A stretch of DNA of 15,302 nucleotides, taken from assembly GCA_964581385.1 (NCBI GenBank), contig CAZOOK010000067.1, positions 1 through 15,302 on the forward strand, given 5' to 3'. The notes below the pieces were generated by a model. That model was not told where the DNA came from. It ran no database searches and saw only the letters and a program-made list of their open reading frames with translations. The position numbers and the translations under genes were made by a program. Positions 1-6,047 of this stretch are shown in pieces. The stretch is from CAZOOK01 sp964581385 (GTDB lineage: Bacteria > Pseudomonadota > Gammaproteobacteria > Nevskiales > Nevskiaceae). Position 1 is the first letter of the stretch, and each line of letters opens with the position of its first letter.

Positions 1-77
1 ACAATTGGTCGCCAGCGCCAGGTCTGGGCGTACGCAAACCATGCATCGTCTGGTCGCAGGTTTGGTCGGTGTGCGCG
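1..77 (+). repeat. Left arm of long inverted repeat
   Basis: Positions 1-77 are the reverse complement of 15142-15218 with about five mismatches by my hand alignment. The arm carries the short palindromes GCGTACGC and ATGCAT. A third copy in the same orientation as this one lies at about 15256-15302. The similarity runs to the first base of the window, so the true left border is not visible. No transposase or integrase gene is seen nearby. It could be a dispersed repeat, a terminal repeat of a larger element, or a palindromic intergenic element; I cannot choose from this sequence. Confidence 0.9.
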
Positions 78-237
78 CGTGTATCTCCGACGTGTATCTA
101 AAACGGGTGGTTGCGGATTAGAGTGCGCGAGTTCGGATTTGGTTGGAGATTGGAAAGGGGGGGAATATTTAATGGGGTTTAATATAAATGGAATGTCAAC
201 ATTTATTATGATCGTCATATTTCAAATATCTGTTTGC

Positions 238-258
238 AATTCAAATTCAAATTCAAAT
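238..258 (+). repeat. AAATTC hexamer tandem repeat
   Basis: Three to four perfect tandem copies of the hexamer AAATTC lie about 75 bp upstream of the ATG at 332. They form the 3' end of the AT-rich block and abut the E2F-like site. A related AATTGGAATTGAA occurs at 14204-14216, just inside the 265-aa gene and upstream of the F-box gene start. Confidence 0.85.
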
Positions 259-270
259 TTTCCCGCCAAA
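259..270 (+). promoter_or_regulatory. E2F-like site TTTCCCGCCAAA
   Basis: TTTCCCGCCAAA matches the classical E2F binding consensus, which is conserved across animals, plants and green algae and controls S-phase genes. It sits between the AT-rich block and the start codon at 332, about 62 bp upstream of it. A single match can arise by chance in GC-rich DNA, so binding is a hypothesis. Confidence 0.3.
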
Positions 271-331
271 CGCGGTTGGTCCGATCCGGTGTGACGGGAC
301 GCGGCGCGCACACGTCAATTGCGCGTCCGAC

Positions 332-1309
332 ATGCCGAGGATCGTCCGCAGCGACTCGGAGGGTTCGATCGAGACCGTCGTCGAGCGCGGCGTCCCGGTT
401 ACGACCACTGCGACGCTGCGCAACCTCGCGTCGAGCAGCGAAGACGAGGACGAGTGGAGCGGTGGTGGCGGTGGCGCCCCGGTTGCAGTGACCCGCAACA
501 GTGCGATGAGCAGCTCGGACAGCGAGGACGAGTGGAGTGGGGGTGGTGGCGGTGGCGATTGTGCGCCGGCTGACGAGCGCGACGACGACGAGGAGAGCGA
601 CGACGACGACGACGACGACGATTCGTTCGTGTCGGAGCACGACGACCTCGACAGCGTGGTTCTCGGGCGCGGCCGCGACAGCGACGACGACGAGTACAAC
701 GACAGCGACGACGACGAAGAACGAAGCGTCGACCACGTCGCAAAGCGAACGCGCCGCGCGTTGCAGACACGCCGCGGCGTCGCGGCTCGGACGCGATCGG
801 CGGCTCCTATTCCCGAACCGAAACGCCGCCGTGTCTCCAACGTGGTGGAGGAGAGGGCGTACGCGCGCACGCGCGTCGTGTGCAAAGGTTGTGGCCAGGA
901 CAGAGACAAGAACAGCATATCCAAGACGTTCAAGGTGTGCCAGTACTGCACGAACCACCACTCGGCTCGGAACGAGGTGGACGCGCACGTCGCGCTGGAC
1001 CGCGCCGGTGCGTTTGACACGACCTCGGCGTCCGAGGCCGAGGAGGCCGGCGACTCGGACTGCAGCGCCGAGGTTGAGAAAAAGGCGTATTACTGCGCTC
1101 GAATCAAGACGGCCGGACGCACGCGCGCACCTGACATGCTCGTCCCGCGTGGGTCGTTGTCTGCTCAAGCGCCCGAGTGCGCCAAGAACGAAAACGAGTA
1201 CAAGAGTTGGAACGCCGCGTTTTTGCGCGCGCTCGAGTCCGAGTACATCGGTCTGAAGTACAAGCACCGCGGGCGTTCGGATTCAAAGAGGGGGCTTCGT
1301 GTGCGATGA
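332..1309 (+). CDS. Acidic zinc-ribbon protein, probably nuclear
   Basis: This is a 325-residue protein of unknown function. A repeated motif of the form SSSEDEDEWSGGGGG occurs near residues 34-48 and again near 61-75. Residues 82-130 are an Asp/Glu/Ser tract with many casein-kinase-2-like sites. Two basic clusters, KRTRR (138-142) and PKRRR (163-167), look like nuclear localisation signals. A four-cysteine zinc ribbon, CKGC...CQYC, uses Cys184, 187, 203 and 206. A second acidic patch (234-249) precedes a basic C-terminus. The arrangement suits a nuclear DNA- or chromatin-associated factor, but this is inference from composition. The start at 332 is the first ATG after the AT-rich region. The long reading frames on the opposite strand are Arg/Val-rich shadows. 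Confidence 0.8.
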   Translation: MPRIVRSDSEGSIETVVERGVPVTTTATLRNLASSSEDEDEWSGGGGGAPVAVTRNSAMSSSDSEDEWSGGGGGGDCAPADERDDDEESDDDDDDDDSFVSEHDDLDSVVLGRGRDSDDDEYNDSDDDEERSVDHVAKRTRRALQTRRGVAARTRSAAPIPEPKRRRVSNVVEERAYARTRVVCKGCGQDRDKNSISKTFKVCQYCTNHHSARNEVDAHVALDRAGAFDTTSASEAEEAGDSDCSAEVEKKAYYCARIKTAGRTRAPDMLVPRGSLSAQAPECAKNENEYKSWNAAFLRALESEYIGLKYKHRGRSDSKRGLRVR

Positions 1310-1329
1310 AATCTCGTTACGACGCGACC

Positions 1330-1524
1330 TTAGCGCTCGTCGTCCGAGTCAGCGACGACGAGCTGCGGCGGTTTGTTGAGCCACCGCACCACGCTTGGCA
1401 TAGTGGACCACAGGTGGTGGTCGCGAAACGGTTCGCACGGTGTGACTGGGAAGATCCGTCGCACGTCTGGCCCAACCACGCCAGCGACCAAGAGTCTGAA
1501 CTCGCGCTCGCGCTCCGTGTCCAT
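1330..1524 (-). CDS. Small orphan protein, 64 aa
   Basis: A 64-residue reading frame starting MDTERER and ending in an acidic DSDDER tail. I do not recognise it. It is the last of the leftward block, 29 bp downstream of the 217-aa gene and converging on the 325-aa gene with a 20-bp gap. The frame stays open upstream to 1719, but that part overlaps the 217-aa gene and has shadow-like composition, so I chose the ATG at 1524, which has the A/G-rich leader GCAGGAG. A segment reading LLVAGVVGP weakly resembles VLVAGPTGP in the 65-aa protein upstream. The small size limits confidence. Confidence 0.5.
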   Translation of the reverse strand: MDTEREREFRLLVAGVVGPDVRRIFPVTPCEPFRDHHLWSTMPSVVRWLNKPPQLVVADSDDER

Positions 1525-1553
1525 CTCCTGCGTGCGAGAATGGATTGTGTTCG

Positions 1554-2207
1554 TCACGACAACACGCGCTGCAACGCGAGACACCCTCCGACGGCACCGA
1601 GAAACACCCCGTGACGTTCGAGAAACATGTGCACTCTGGTTGGAGTCGATGTGAGACGAATGATGTCGGGTCTGAGCTCCTCGACGACGCGCAAATGCGT
1701 AAAGGCGTTCGCGGCGCAAAACATGTTCTTGAGTTGCTCGAACTCGAGGGAGTCGCTCATGACTCGGTCGAACACGTCGGATTCGAAATCTAGAAAATAG
1801 TCCGCGTCGTTCTTGTCCGACAGAAATTCGTGCACGACGTTCTGGTACGCGTCGCCGCCGTCGTTGTGTGGCCGGCGGAGCTCGCGGTCGACAATGCCCT
1901 GGAACCGCGCGAGTTGGTCAACGTCGTCGAGCGACGGAAGGGGAGACGTACGAAAAACACTCGCGACGCAATCGTACTTTGCGTGGAACATGACTCCGAG
2001 CCCGCGCGCCTTGACGGGCGATTCACGGTTGAGCTCGACGACGCGCTGGAGGGTGCGGTACGCGTGCACGCGCGTTGCGATCGCGACGCCGCGATCGGCC
2101 GACGCCGGAGCAGCGACGAACGACGCGAGCGCGTGGCGCAAAGCGTGCGACGCGTCGGTCTTTGGAACGAAGAGAGCGGGCGCGCGTTCGCCGACGAGAC
2201 GCAACAT
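1554..2207 (-). CDS. Orphan protein, 217 aa
   Basis: A soluble 217-residue protein with balanced composition and no membrane segment or recognised motif. It looks mostly helical, with a central acidic and aromatic stretch at about residues 135-160 (DKNDADYFLDFESDVFD). It lies in the leftward block, 21 bp after the 96-aa gene and 29 bp before the 64-aa gene, which suggests co-expression. The start is the ATG at 2207, the first in the frame after the previous gene's stop. The function is unknown. The case for a real gene is the normal amino-acid mix and the snug fit between neighbours. Confidence 0.7.
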   Translation of the reverse strand: MLRLVGERAPALFVPKTDASHALRHALASFVAAPASADRGVAIATRVHAYRTLQRVVELNRESPVKARGLGVMFHAKYDCVASVFRTSPLPSLDDVDQLARFQGIVDRELRRPHNDGGDAYQNVVHEFLSDKNDADYFLDFESDVFDRVMSDSLEFEQLKNMFCAANAFTHLRVVEELRPDIIRLTSTPTRVHMFLERHGVFLGAVGGCLALQRVLS

Positions 2208-2228
2208 CGTTGCGTTGTGATAATCACG

Positions 2229-2519
2229 TTACTCGCCACGCCGAAACGGCCACGGCCACATCCACCACGCGCGCGTCTCGGTCGCGACGCACTCGGCGGC
2301 AACGACGCGAACTTCCTCCGCGACGAGAAAAGATGCAGACGCGTGCGAGTAGCGCCTCTTGGTCCTCCCCGCTTGTGCGGTGAAGATGATTGCCTCTGGC
2401 GCTTCCAACGGCATAGGCGGCGGTAACGACGCGCGCGAAGTCAAACCGTCGTCTTTCTCCAACTCCGCGCGAATCGCGCGTGCAGTCGATCCGTCGTCGG
2501 GAGCGCGGCGCCCTCCCAT
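2229..2519 (-). CDS. Small protein, 96 aa, possible diverged module
   Basis: A 96-residue protein with a polar N-terminus and a Trp-rich C-terminal end (about residues 85-90). Residues 71-78 read RVVAAECV, close to RVVSAEVV in the 65-aa gene upstream. Starting from EAII (residue 42), the distance to this motif is 32 residues, the same spacing as between the equivalent points in the duplicated modules of the 153-aa protein. I therefore suspect distant membership of the same small family, though the similarity is weak. Gaps are 49 bp to the gene upstream and 21 bp to the one downstream. Another minus frame over the same stretch (2224-2535) is Arg-rich and less protein-like. The role is unknown. 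Confidence 0.5.
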   Translation of the reverse strand: MGGRRAPDDGSTARAIRAELEKDDGLTSRASLPPPMPLEAPEAIIFTAQAGRTKRRYSHASASFLVAEEVRVVAAECVATETRAWWMWPWPFRRGE

Positions 2520-2568
2520 TTGGCTGTGTGGTCACAAGCTGAATTGTGTTGTGTATGCTGTGTTGAGT

Positions 2569-2766
2569 TCAATGAGCACGCGGTGCGCGAAACACACCGA
2601 TGCGCGCGCGCATCACACCGTCGACGACCTCGGCCGACACCACGCGCGTTTCGACGCCGGGAAGAGAAAGCGCGTTCCTATCCTCATGTTGCACCACATG
2701 GAGAACCGGCCCGGTAGGTCCGGCGACGAGCACGGCGTCGACGATTGTAATAGGCTCGACGTCCAT
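2569..2766 (-). CDS. Small protein, 65 aa, single copy of the 2787-3248 module
   Basis: A 65-residue, strand-rich protein with no membrane segment. Its C-terminal half reads SAEVVDGVMRARIGVF, which aligns with SSELIRDGVLRTRIALY from the second module of the 153-aa protein immediately upstream. That gives 8 identities over 16 aligned positions with one gap and mostly conservative changes elsewhere. This suggests a diverged single-module paralogue. The gene lies 20 bp downstream of the 153-aa gene in the same direction, as expected for local duplication. The start at 2766 has an A-rich leader. The function is unknown and the size is small, so the homology needs a profile comparison. Confidence 0.55.
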   Translation of the reverse strand: MDVEPITIVDAVLVAGPTGPVLHVVQHEDRNALSLPGVETRVVSAEVVDGVMRARIGVFRAPRAH

Positions 2767-2786
2767 TGCGCTGTGATCTCTTTGTT

Positions 2787-3248
2787 TTACACACGCACGC
2801 GCACGTACAACGCGATCCGCGTGCGCAGGACGCCGTCGCGAATCAACTCGGACGAGTCCAAGTGCGCGACATAGAATGGCCGGCGTCGGAGGTAGTTGTA
2901 CAGACGGGTGGATTTGGCATCGTTCGGGTCACCCAAGTGCGCGACGAACGCACCGGGCCACAGGCGAGACGTGTCCAACCACTCAACCGGCCTGGTTCGA
3001 ATGAGGGCGGCGGACGTCCGAGCTCGAACGACCCAGAACCGGACGCGTAGGCGTATCAAGCGGTCGCCGACCAGCTCGGACGAGAGCACGCGTCCGGCAC
3101 CGAAGCCCCGGCTCCGGATGTAGTTGGACAGACGGAGGCTTTTTGCATCTTCCAGGTAACCGAGGTGCAGGACGAACTCACCAAGTCGTAGACGAACCCC
3201 GATGCATTCCTCGTCCGAGACGGGTCGAGCGAGGGCGGTGGACGACAT
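2787..3248 (-). CDS. Two-module tandem-duplicated protein, 153 aa
   Basis: The protein is two copies of one module. Residues 19-73 and 95-149 align without gaps at an offset of 76 residues, with about half the positions identical. The shared pattern is GxFVxHLG, then DAKSxRLxNY(I/L)RxR, then SSEL(V/I)xD, then RxR followed by a hydrophobic strand. The nucleotide sequences also match visibly, for example near 2891-2920 and 3120-3149 (offset 228 or 229 bp), so the duplication is not ancient. No known domain is recognised. The gene lies 17 bp after the nuclease gene and 20 bp before the 65-aa gene, which seems to be a single-module relative. The pattern HLG plus RLxNYxR suggests a mixed alpha/beta module, possibly a binding fold; that is speculation. 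Confidence 0.8.
   Translation of the reverse strand: MSSTALARPVSDEECIGVRLRLGEFVLHLGYLEDAKSLRLSNYIRSRGFGAGRVLSSELVGDRLIRLRVRFWVVRARTSAALIRTRPVEWLDTSRLWPGAFVAHLGDPNDAKSTRLYNYLRRRPFYVAHLDSSELIRDGVLRTRIALYVRVRV
2796..3194 (-). repeat. Direct in-frame duplication within the 153-aa gene
   Basis: Two coding repeats of about 170 bp, roughly 3024-3194 and 2796-2966, are separated by about 57 bp and offset by 228 bp. Protein identity is about 25 of 51 ungapped positions by hand alignment. The 3 bp periodicity of the offset keeps both copies in one reading frame. Confidence 0.8.
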
Positions 3249-3265
3249 TTGCGTTCGCGTTCGAA

Positions 3266-4810
3266 TTAGAGTTTGCGCCCGAAATCAAGTTCCATCGTTG
3301 CCCTCGGTTTCGGTTTCGGCGGCGGTGGCGCGGCGCTCGAACTCTTCTTCTTGTCGCGCTTCTTCGACGGCACACGCGCCGGAGTCGGTGCACGAGGCTG
3401 GGCGGGCGTGAACCCTGCGAGCGCCTCGGCGCCGAACTTGCGCACGACGCGGTCCATGACCACCGACACGTCGCGCTGGATGGGGATCTTGACGTACTTG
3501 GCGCCGGGCGTCGGCGGAAAGTTCACGAGGTACGCGTTGCGCACTGTCCACCCCGGACAGCTCTCCTCAAACGCGATGATGTACTGGTTGAGCTGAACGG
3601 TCGCGTCGCGAATCTTCTCGCGCGTCAAGTTCACAATGTTCTTCCAGTCGTAGATGTCGACCGTGCGCCGCGCGCCGCGCACTTGGAACACCGCGTCGAT
3701 CTGACCCGGAACGACGTTGTCGCCGTACACCGCGACGACGGAGAGCTCGGTGCGCAAGATGAGGTCGCGCGAGTGCTCTGGCTCTTGCGCGAACCGGATG
3801 AACTCGCGCCCGTGGTTCGTCTGCGCGTACGCCGGAGTGAGCTCGCCGCCGTTGTAAAAAATCTCAATGTTGCGGTGCGCTTCCGTCCCGCGCGGCGACG
3901 CGAGCGACCAGTTGTCGAGCCACCACTCCTTCGCAAACATGCGCAAGTAGCGAGGGTTCTCGAGGCCGTGCAGCGCGACGTCGAGCGGCTCCATCGTCGG
4001 CAGAACGAGGTAGTCGTGGTCTTGCTCGTAGTCGTAGTTCTCGTTGTCGTTGATGACGAGCTCGACCCCATTCGCGCGCTCGTTGCGCATGCGCATGACC
4101 TCGGCCATGATTTTCGCGTTGAGCTCGTCGGGGTCGTGGCCGAGATTCTTGTACTGCTCCAACGCCTTGGCGTGGTACTTTGTCGCGAGGTTATGAGCCA
4201 TAAAATGCTTTTTCGCATCAAAGTCGTGGTCCTTGAGCCCCGACGCGGTTACGAACGGCGCCTTTACTGCGTAAGGAGCGTTCTCGTCGTCGTCGTCGTC
4301 TGTTCCATCCGCACGAGCAATGCGCACGTAGTAGTCGTGCTTGCGCGCCCCTCCCTCGTCGATGGACGTGTCGAGCGCGGCGATGTCCACAAGAGGGTTG
4401 CGTTCAGCGAGAACTCCCTTTGCAGCCTCTCTCTCCGCATCGCGCAACTTCTCAAATTGGCGACGCGTGATGATCTCGACGTTTTCAACGCCGTACTTGT
4501 CCACGATGGTCTCGAGCGACGGCATGGGGCGCGCGGCGGGGAGCGCCCCGCGCCCGTCGAACCCAAAGTCCGACGAGTCGTCGTCGTCGCTCTCGGGCGC
4601 AGCAGCAGCAGCAGCGCGCGCGGTCGCTCGTCGCGGCGGCGGTTTTTCGTCGAGCACGACGTCGACGCTCTTTGCGTCGTCGTCGACTGCGTCGTCGACT
4701 GCGTCGGCCATATCTCTGTCGCCGTCGTCGCCTGCATCTGCATCCGCACCCGTGTTCACACCCGAACCCGCGGGTGCGGCCAAGAACGCGTCGGCGACGT
4801 ACTTCCACAT
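3266..4810 (-). CDS. RecB-type PD-(D/E)XK nuclease
   Basis: This 514-residue protein carries a RecB/Cas4-like PD-(D/E)XK nuclease core in its C-terminal half. The visible motifs are Glu355 in LRTELSVV, Asp372 in GQIDAVF, Asp388-x-Lys390 in IYDWKN, and the RecB-family QLNQY (Gln406, Tyr410). These give the E...D...DxK...QxxxY order of metal-dependent exo- and endonucleases that act in recombination, repair and genome processing. Residues 20-85 are Ala/Asp-rich low complexity. The tail (482-505) is Lys/Pro-rich and may bind nucleic acid or act as a nuclear signal. The start at 4810 shares the CATG at 4808-4811 with the divergent gene; Met96 (MPSLETIVDKYG) is an alternative that would drop the acidic region. 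The exact substrate cannot be read from the sequence. Confidence 0.85.
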   Translation of the reverse strand: MWKYVADAFLAAPAGSGVNTGADADAGDDGDRDMADAVDDAVDDDAKSVDVVLDEKPPPRRATARAAAAAAPESDDDDSSDFGFDGRGALPAARPMPSLETIVDKYGVENVEIITRRQFEKLRDAEREAAKGVLAERNPLVDIAALDTSIDEGGARKHDYYVRIARADGTDDDDDENAPYAVKAPFVTASGLKDHDFDAKKHFMAHNLATKYHAKALEQYKNLGHDPDELNAKIMAEVMRMRNERANGVELVINDNENYDYEQDHDYLVLPTMEPLDVALHGLENPRYLRMFAKEWWLDNWSLASPRGTEAHRNIEIFYNGGELTPAYAQTNHGREFIRFAQEPEHSRDLILRTELSVVAVYGDNVVPGQIDAVFQVRGARRTVDIYDWKNIVNLTREKIRDATVQLNQYIIAFEESCPGWTVRNAYLVNFPPTPGAKYVKIPIQRDVSVVMDRVVRKFGAEALAGFTPAQPRAPTPARVPSKKRDKKKSSSAAPPPPKPKPRATMELDFGRKL

Positions 4811-5450
4811 GCCGTCAAACTCGCTCGCGATTGAGTTCGACGGGACGATGTACGCCGACGCAACGGGCGACTCGGCACGGTTAGCAGTGTGCGCTGCGGT
4901 GACGCACTGCGTCCTCCCGCTCGCGGATAATTTGCCGGTCGCCGCCGATTTGACCGTTTCAAACGCGACGGTTGTTCATCCGTTTCCGCAGCGTCGCGCC
5001 GAAGTGTGCAGCGGCGACGTGCTCGCTGTGAGGTGGGTGTCGGCGACGGACCGCCCCGACGTGCTCGACAACGTCGTGGTCACGACGCGATCGCCGATGC
5101 GCGCGGTGGCCATTTACACGCGCGCGACGTGCGACTGCGTCCAGGCTCGCCTGCTCGTCAACGGTCTCTTTTCGTACGATCCCGACCCCAACACGCCGCG
5201 CGTCGTGCGGCTCACGCGCATCGAAGACCCCGCCGACACAAACGTCGCCGTTCTTCTTCTCCCGGCGATGCTCGTCGCGATTTTGTTCGCGCAGAAATTC
5301 TGTTGCGCCCCACCGGCGACGAAAGCCGTTCCGCCTGCGTTTGTGCAGCGCGCGCTTCCGCCACCTGCACTGGTACCTACACAGACGCGCAACCGCGACA
5401 ACGACGACGACAATCACGCGGCGAGCGAACGCGACCCGCTCAAGTCGTAA
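4809..5450 (+). CDS. Single-pass membrane-anchored protein, 213 aa
   Basis: A 213-residue protein with an N-terminal domain of about 140 residues, rich in short beta-like hydrophobic stretches and cysteines (Cys28, 34, 67, 108, 110). One strong membrane helix follows at about 145-162 (VAVLLLPAMLVAILFAQKF), then a Cys-Cys pair just after it that could be lipid-modified. The tail is hydrophilic and Pro/Asp-rich. There is no obvious signal peptide. No family is recognised; a virion-membrane or host-membrane protein is possible. I chose the ATG at 4809 because it precedes the folded-looking part. It shares CATG with the start of the nuclease gene. The frame is open upstream to 4341, but that is the nuclease's antisense shadow. 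The 3' end overlaps the CCCH gene by 11 bp. Confidence 0.7.
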   Translation: MPSNSLAIEFDGTMYADATGDSARLAVCAAVTHCVLPLADNLPVAADLTVSNATVVHPFPQRRAEVCSGDVLAVRWVSATDRPDVLDNVVVTTRSPMRAVAIYTRATCDCVQARLLVNGLFSYDPDPNTPRVVRLTRIEDPADTNVAVLLLPAMLVAILFAQKFCCAPPATKAVPPAFVQRALPPPALVPTQTRNRDNDDDNHAASERDPLKS

Positions 5451-6003
5451 CGACCACAAACGTCTGCACGCTCATCGCCGCGCGGTTGACGCACATGCGC
5501 AACGAGTGCGCGCGCGGCTGTTGCGGCTCAGGCTCGCGCTCGCGCTGGATGTTCGGCGCGCGGTTCTCGTCGTTTTCGTCGAACACGGCGTCGACGGCGA
5601 CGGCGGCAGCGCTCGGAGCGGGGGCGAGCAACGCCGATTGGGCCTGGGCCTTGAATTCGGCGCGTCGGCGCGCCCTCTCGTCGTCGACGGCCTTTTGGAG
5701 CGCCTGCAGCGTGTACGCGCGCTGGTCTTTGATCTCGCGGCGAACGTGAGGCATGATTGCGCCGGGGTGCAGCAGAAACGCAAACGTCAGAACGTCGATT
5801 CCGTCTGTCCACTGCGGCGTTCCGTCGGCGAGTTTGCGCCGCAGCGACAAGTAGTCGAGCAAATCCGTCGGCGACGCGTGCAAGCGCCGGCACAGCGCGC
5901 CGTACTTGCACTCGTTGCGCGTGTAGAAGCGACACGCCGCGACGGACGGTTGTTCTCCGACGGCCGTGCGCGCCCAGATCGTTTCGAGCCGCGCGTGCTC
6001 CAT
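5440..6003 (-). CDS. CCCH zinc-finger protein, 187 aa
   Basis: A 187-residue protein. Residues 24-42 form a CCCH-type zinc finger, C-x7-C-x5-C-x3-H (Cys24, Cys32, Cys38, His42; CRFYTRNECKYGALCRRLH). Fingers of this type usually bind single-stranded RNA, in mRNA processing or decay factors. Residues 50-125 look helical and end in a basic stretch (DDERARRRAEFKAQ). Next come an Ala-rich segment, an acidic DENDEN and a polar Glu/Pro/Gln segment. A virus-encoded RNA-binding regulator is a reasonable inference from the finger. The frame runs open to 7134, but that part is antisense-like Arg-rich shadow over the next gene; the ATG at 6003 has an A-rich leader (CCAAAAACCAAACG). The 3' end overlaps the convergent gene by 11 bp. 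Confidence 0.8.
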   Translation of the reverse strand: MEHARLETIWARTAVGEQPSVAACRFYTRNECKYGALCRRLHASPTDLLDYLSLRRKLADGTPQWTDGIDVLTFAFLLHPGAIMPHVRREIKDQRAYTLQALQKAVDDERARRRAEFKAQAQSALLAPAPSAAAVAVDAVFDENDENRAPNIQREREPEPQQPRAHSLRMCVNRAAMSVQTFVVVTT

Positions 6004-6027
6004 GTGACGTTTGGTTTTTGGTGTGAC

Positions 6028-6047
6028 ATCGATCCGATCCGATCCGA
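6028..6047 (+). repeat. GATCC pentamer tandem repeat
   Basis: Nearly four tandem copies of the pentamer GATCC fill the right half of the 44-bp spacer between the CCCH gene (upstream side) and the stop codon of the 593-aa gene. It may be a slippage-prone filler or part of a transcript end or promoter. No stable hairpin is evident. Confidence 0.85.

Larger units (their letters stand above)
78..331 (+). promoter_or_regulatory. AT-rich upstream region of the 325-aa gene
   Basis: I see no convincing gene in these 254 bases. A very AT-rich stretch covers about 165-261, in sharp contrast to the GC-rich surroundings. It holds a TATA-like TTTAATATAAAT at 178-189, an AAATTC hexamer repeated about three and a half times at 238-258, and directly after it TTTTCCCGCCAAA at 258-270. 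The block ends about 60 bp before the ATG at 332, so it is the natural place for that gene's promoter. The assignment rests on composition and position only. Confidence 0.5.

Noticed and set aside
1..294. Possible gene ending at 294 that enters from the left edge
   Set aside because: The frame crosses the repeat and the AT-rich block, has no recognisable features, and its end is made of the AAATTC repeat (Asn-Ser). I treat it as chance, while noting the conserved frame in the repeat itself.
215..1267. A 350-codon minus-strand frame over the zinc-ribbon gene
   Set aside because: Its poly-Val and Arg-rich segments are the antisense of GAC/GAG codon runs, and it lacks a plausible start context.
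3143..4834. A 563-codon plus-strand frame over the nuclease
   Set aside because: It is Arg/Val/His-rich with poly-Val stretches and is antisense to a gene with complete catalytic motifs.
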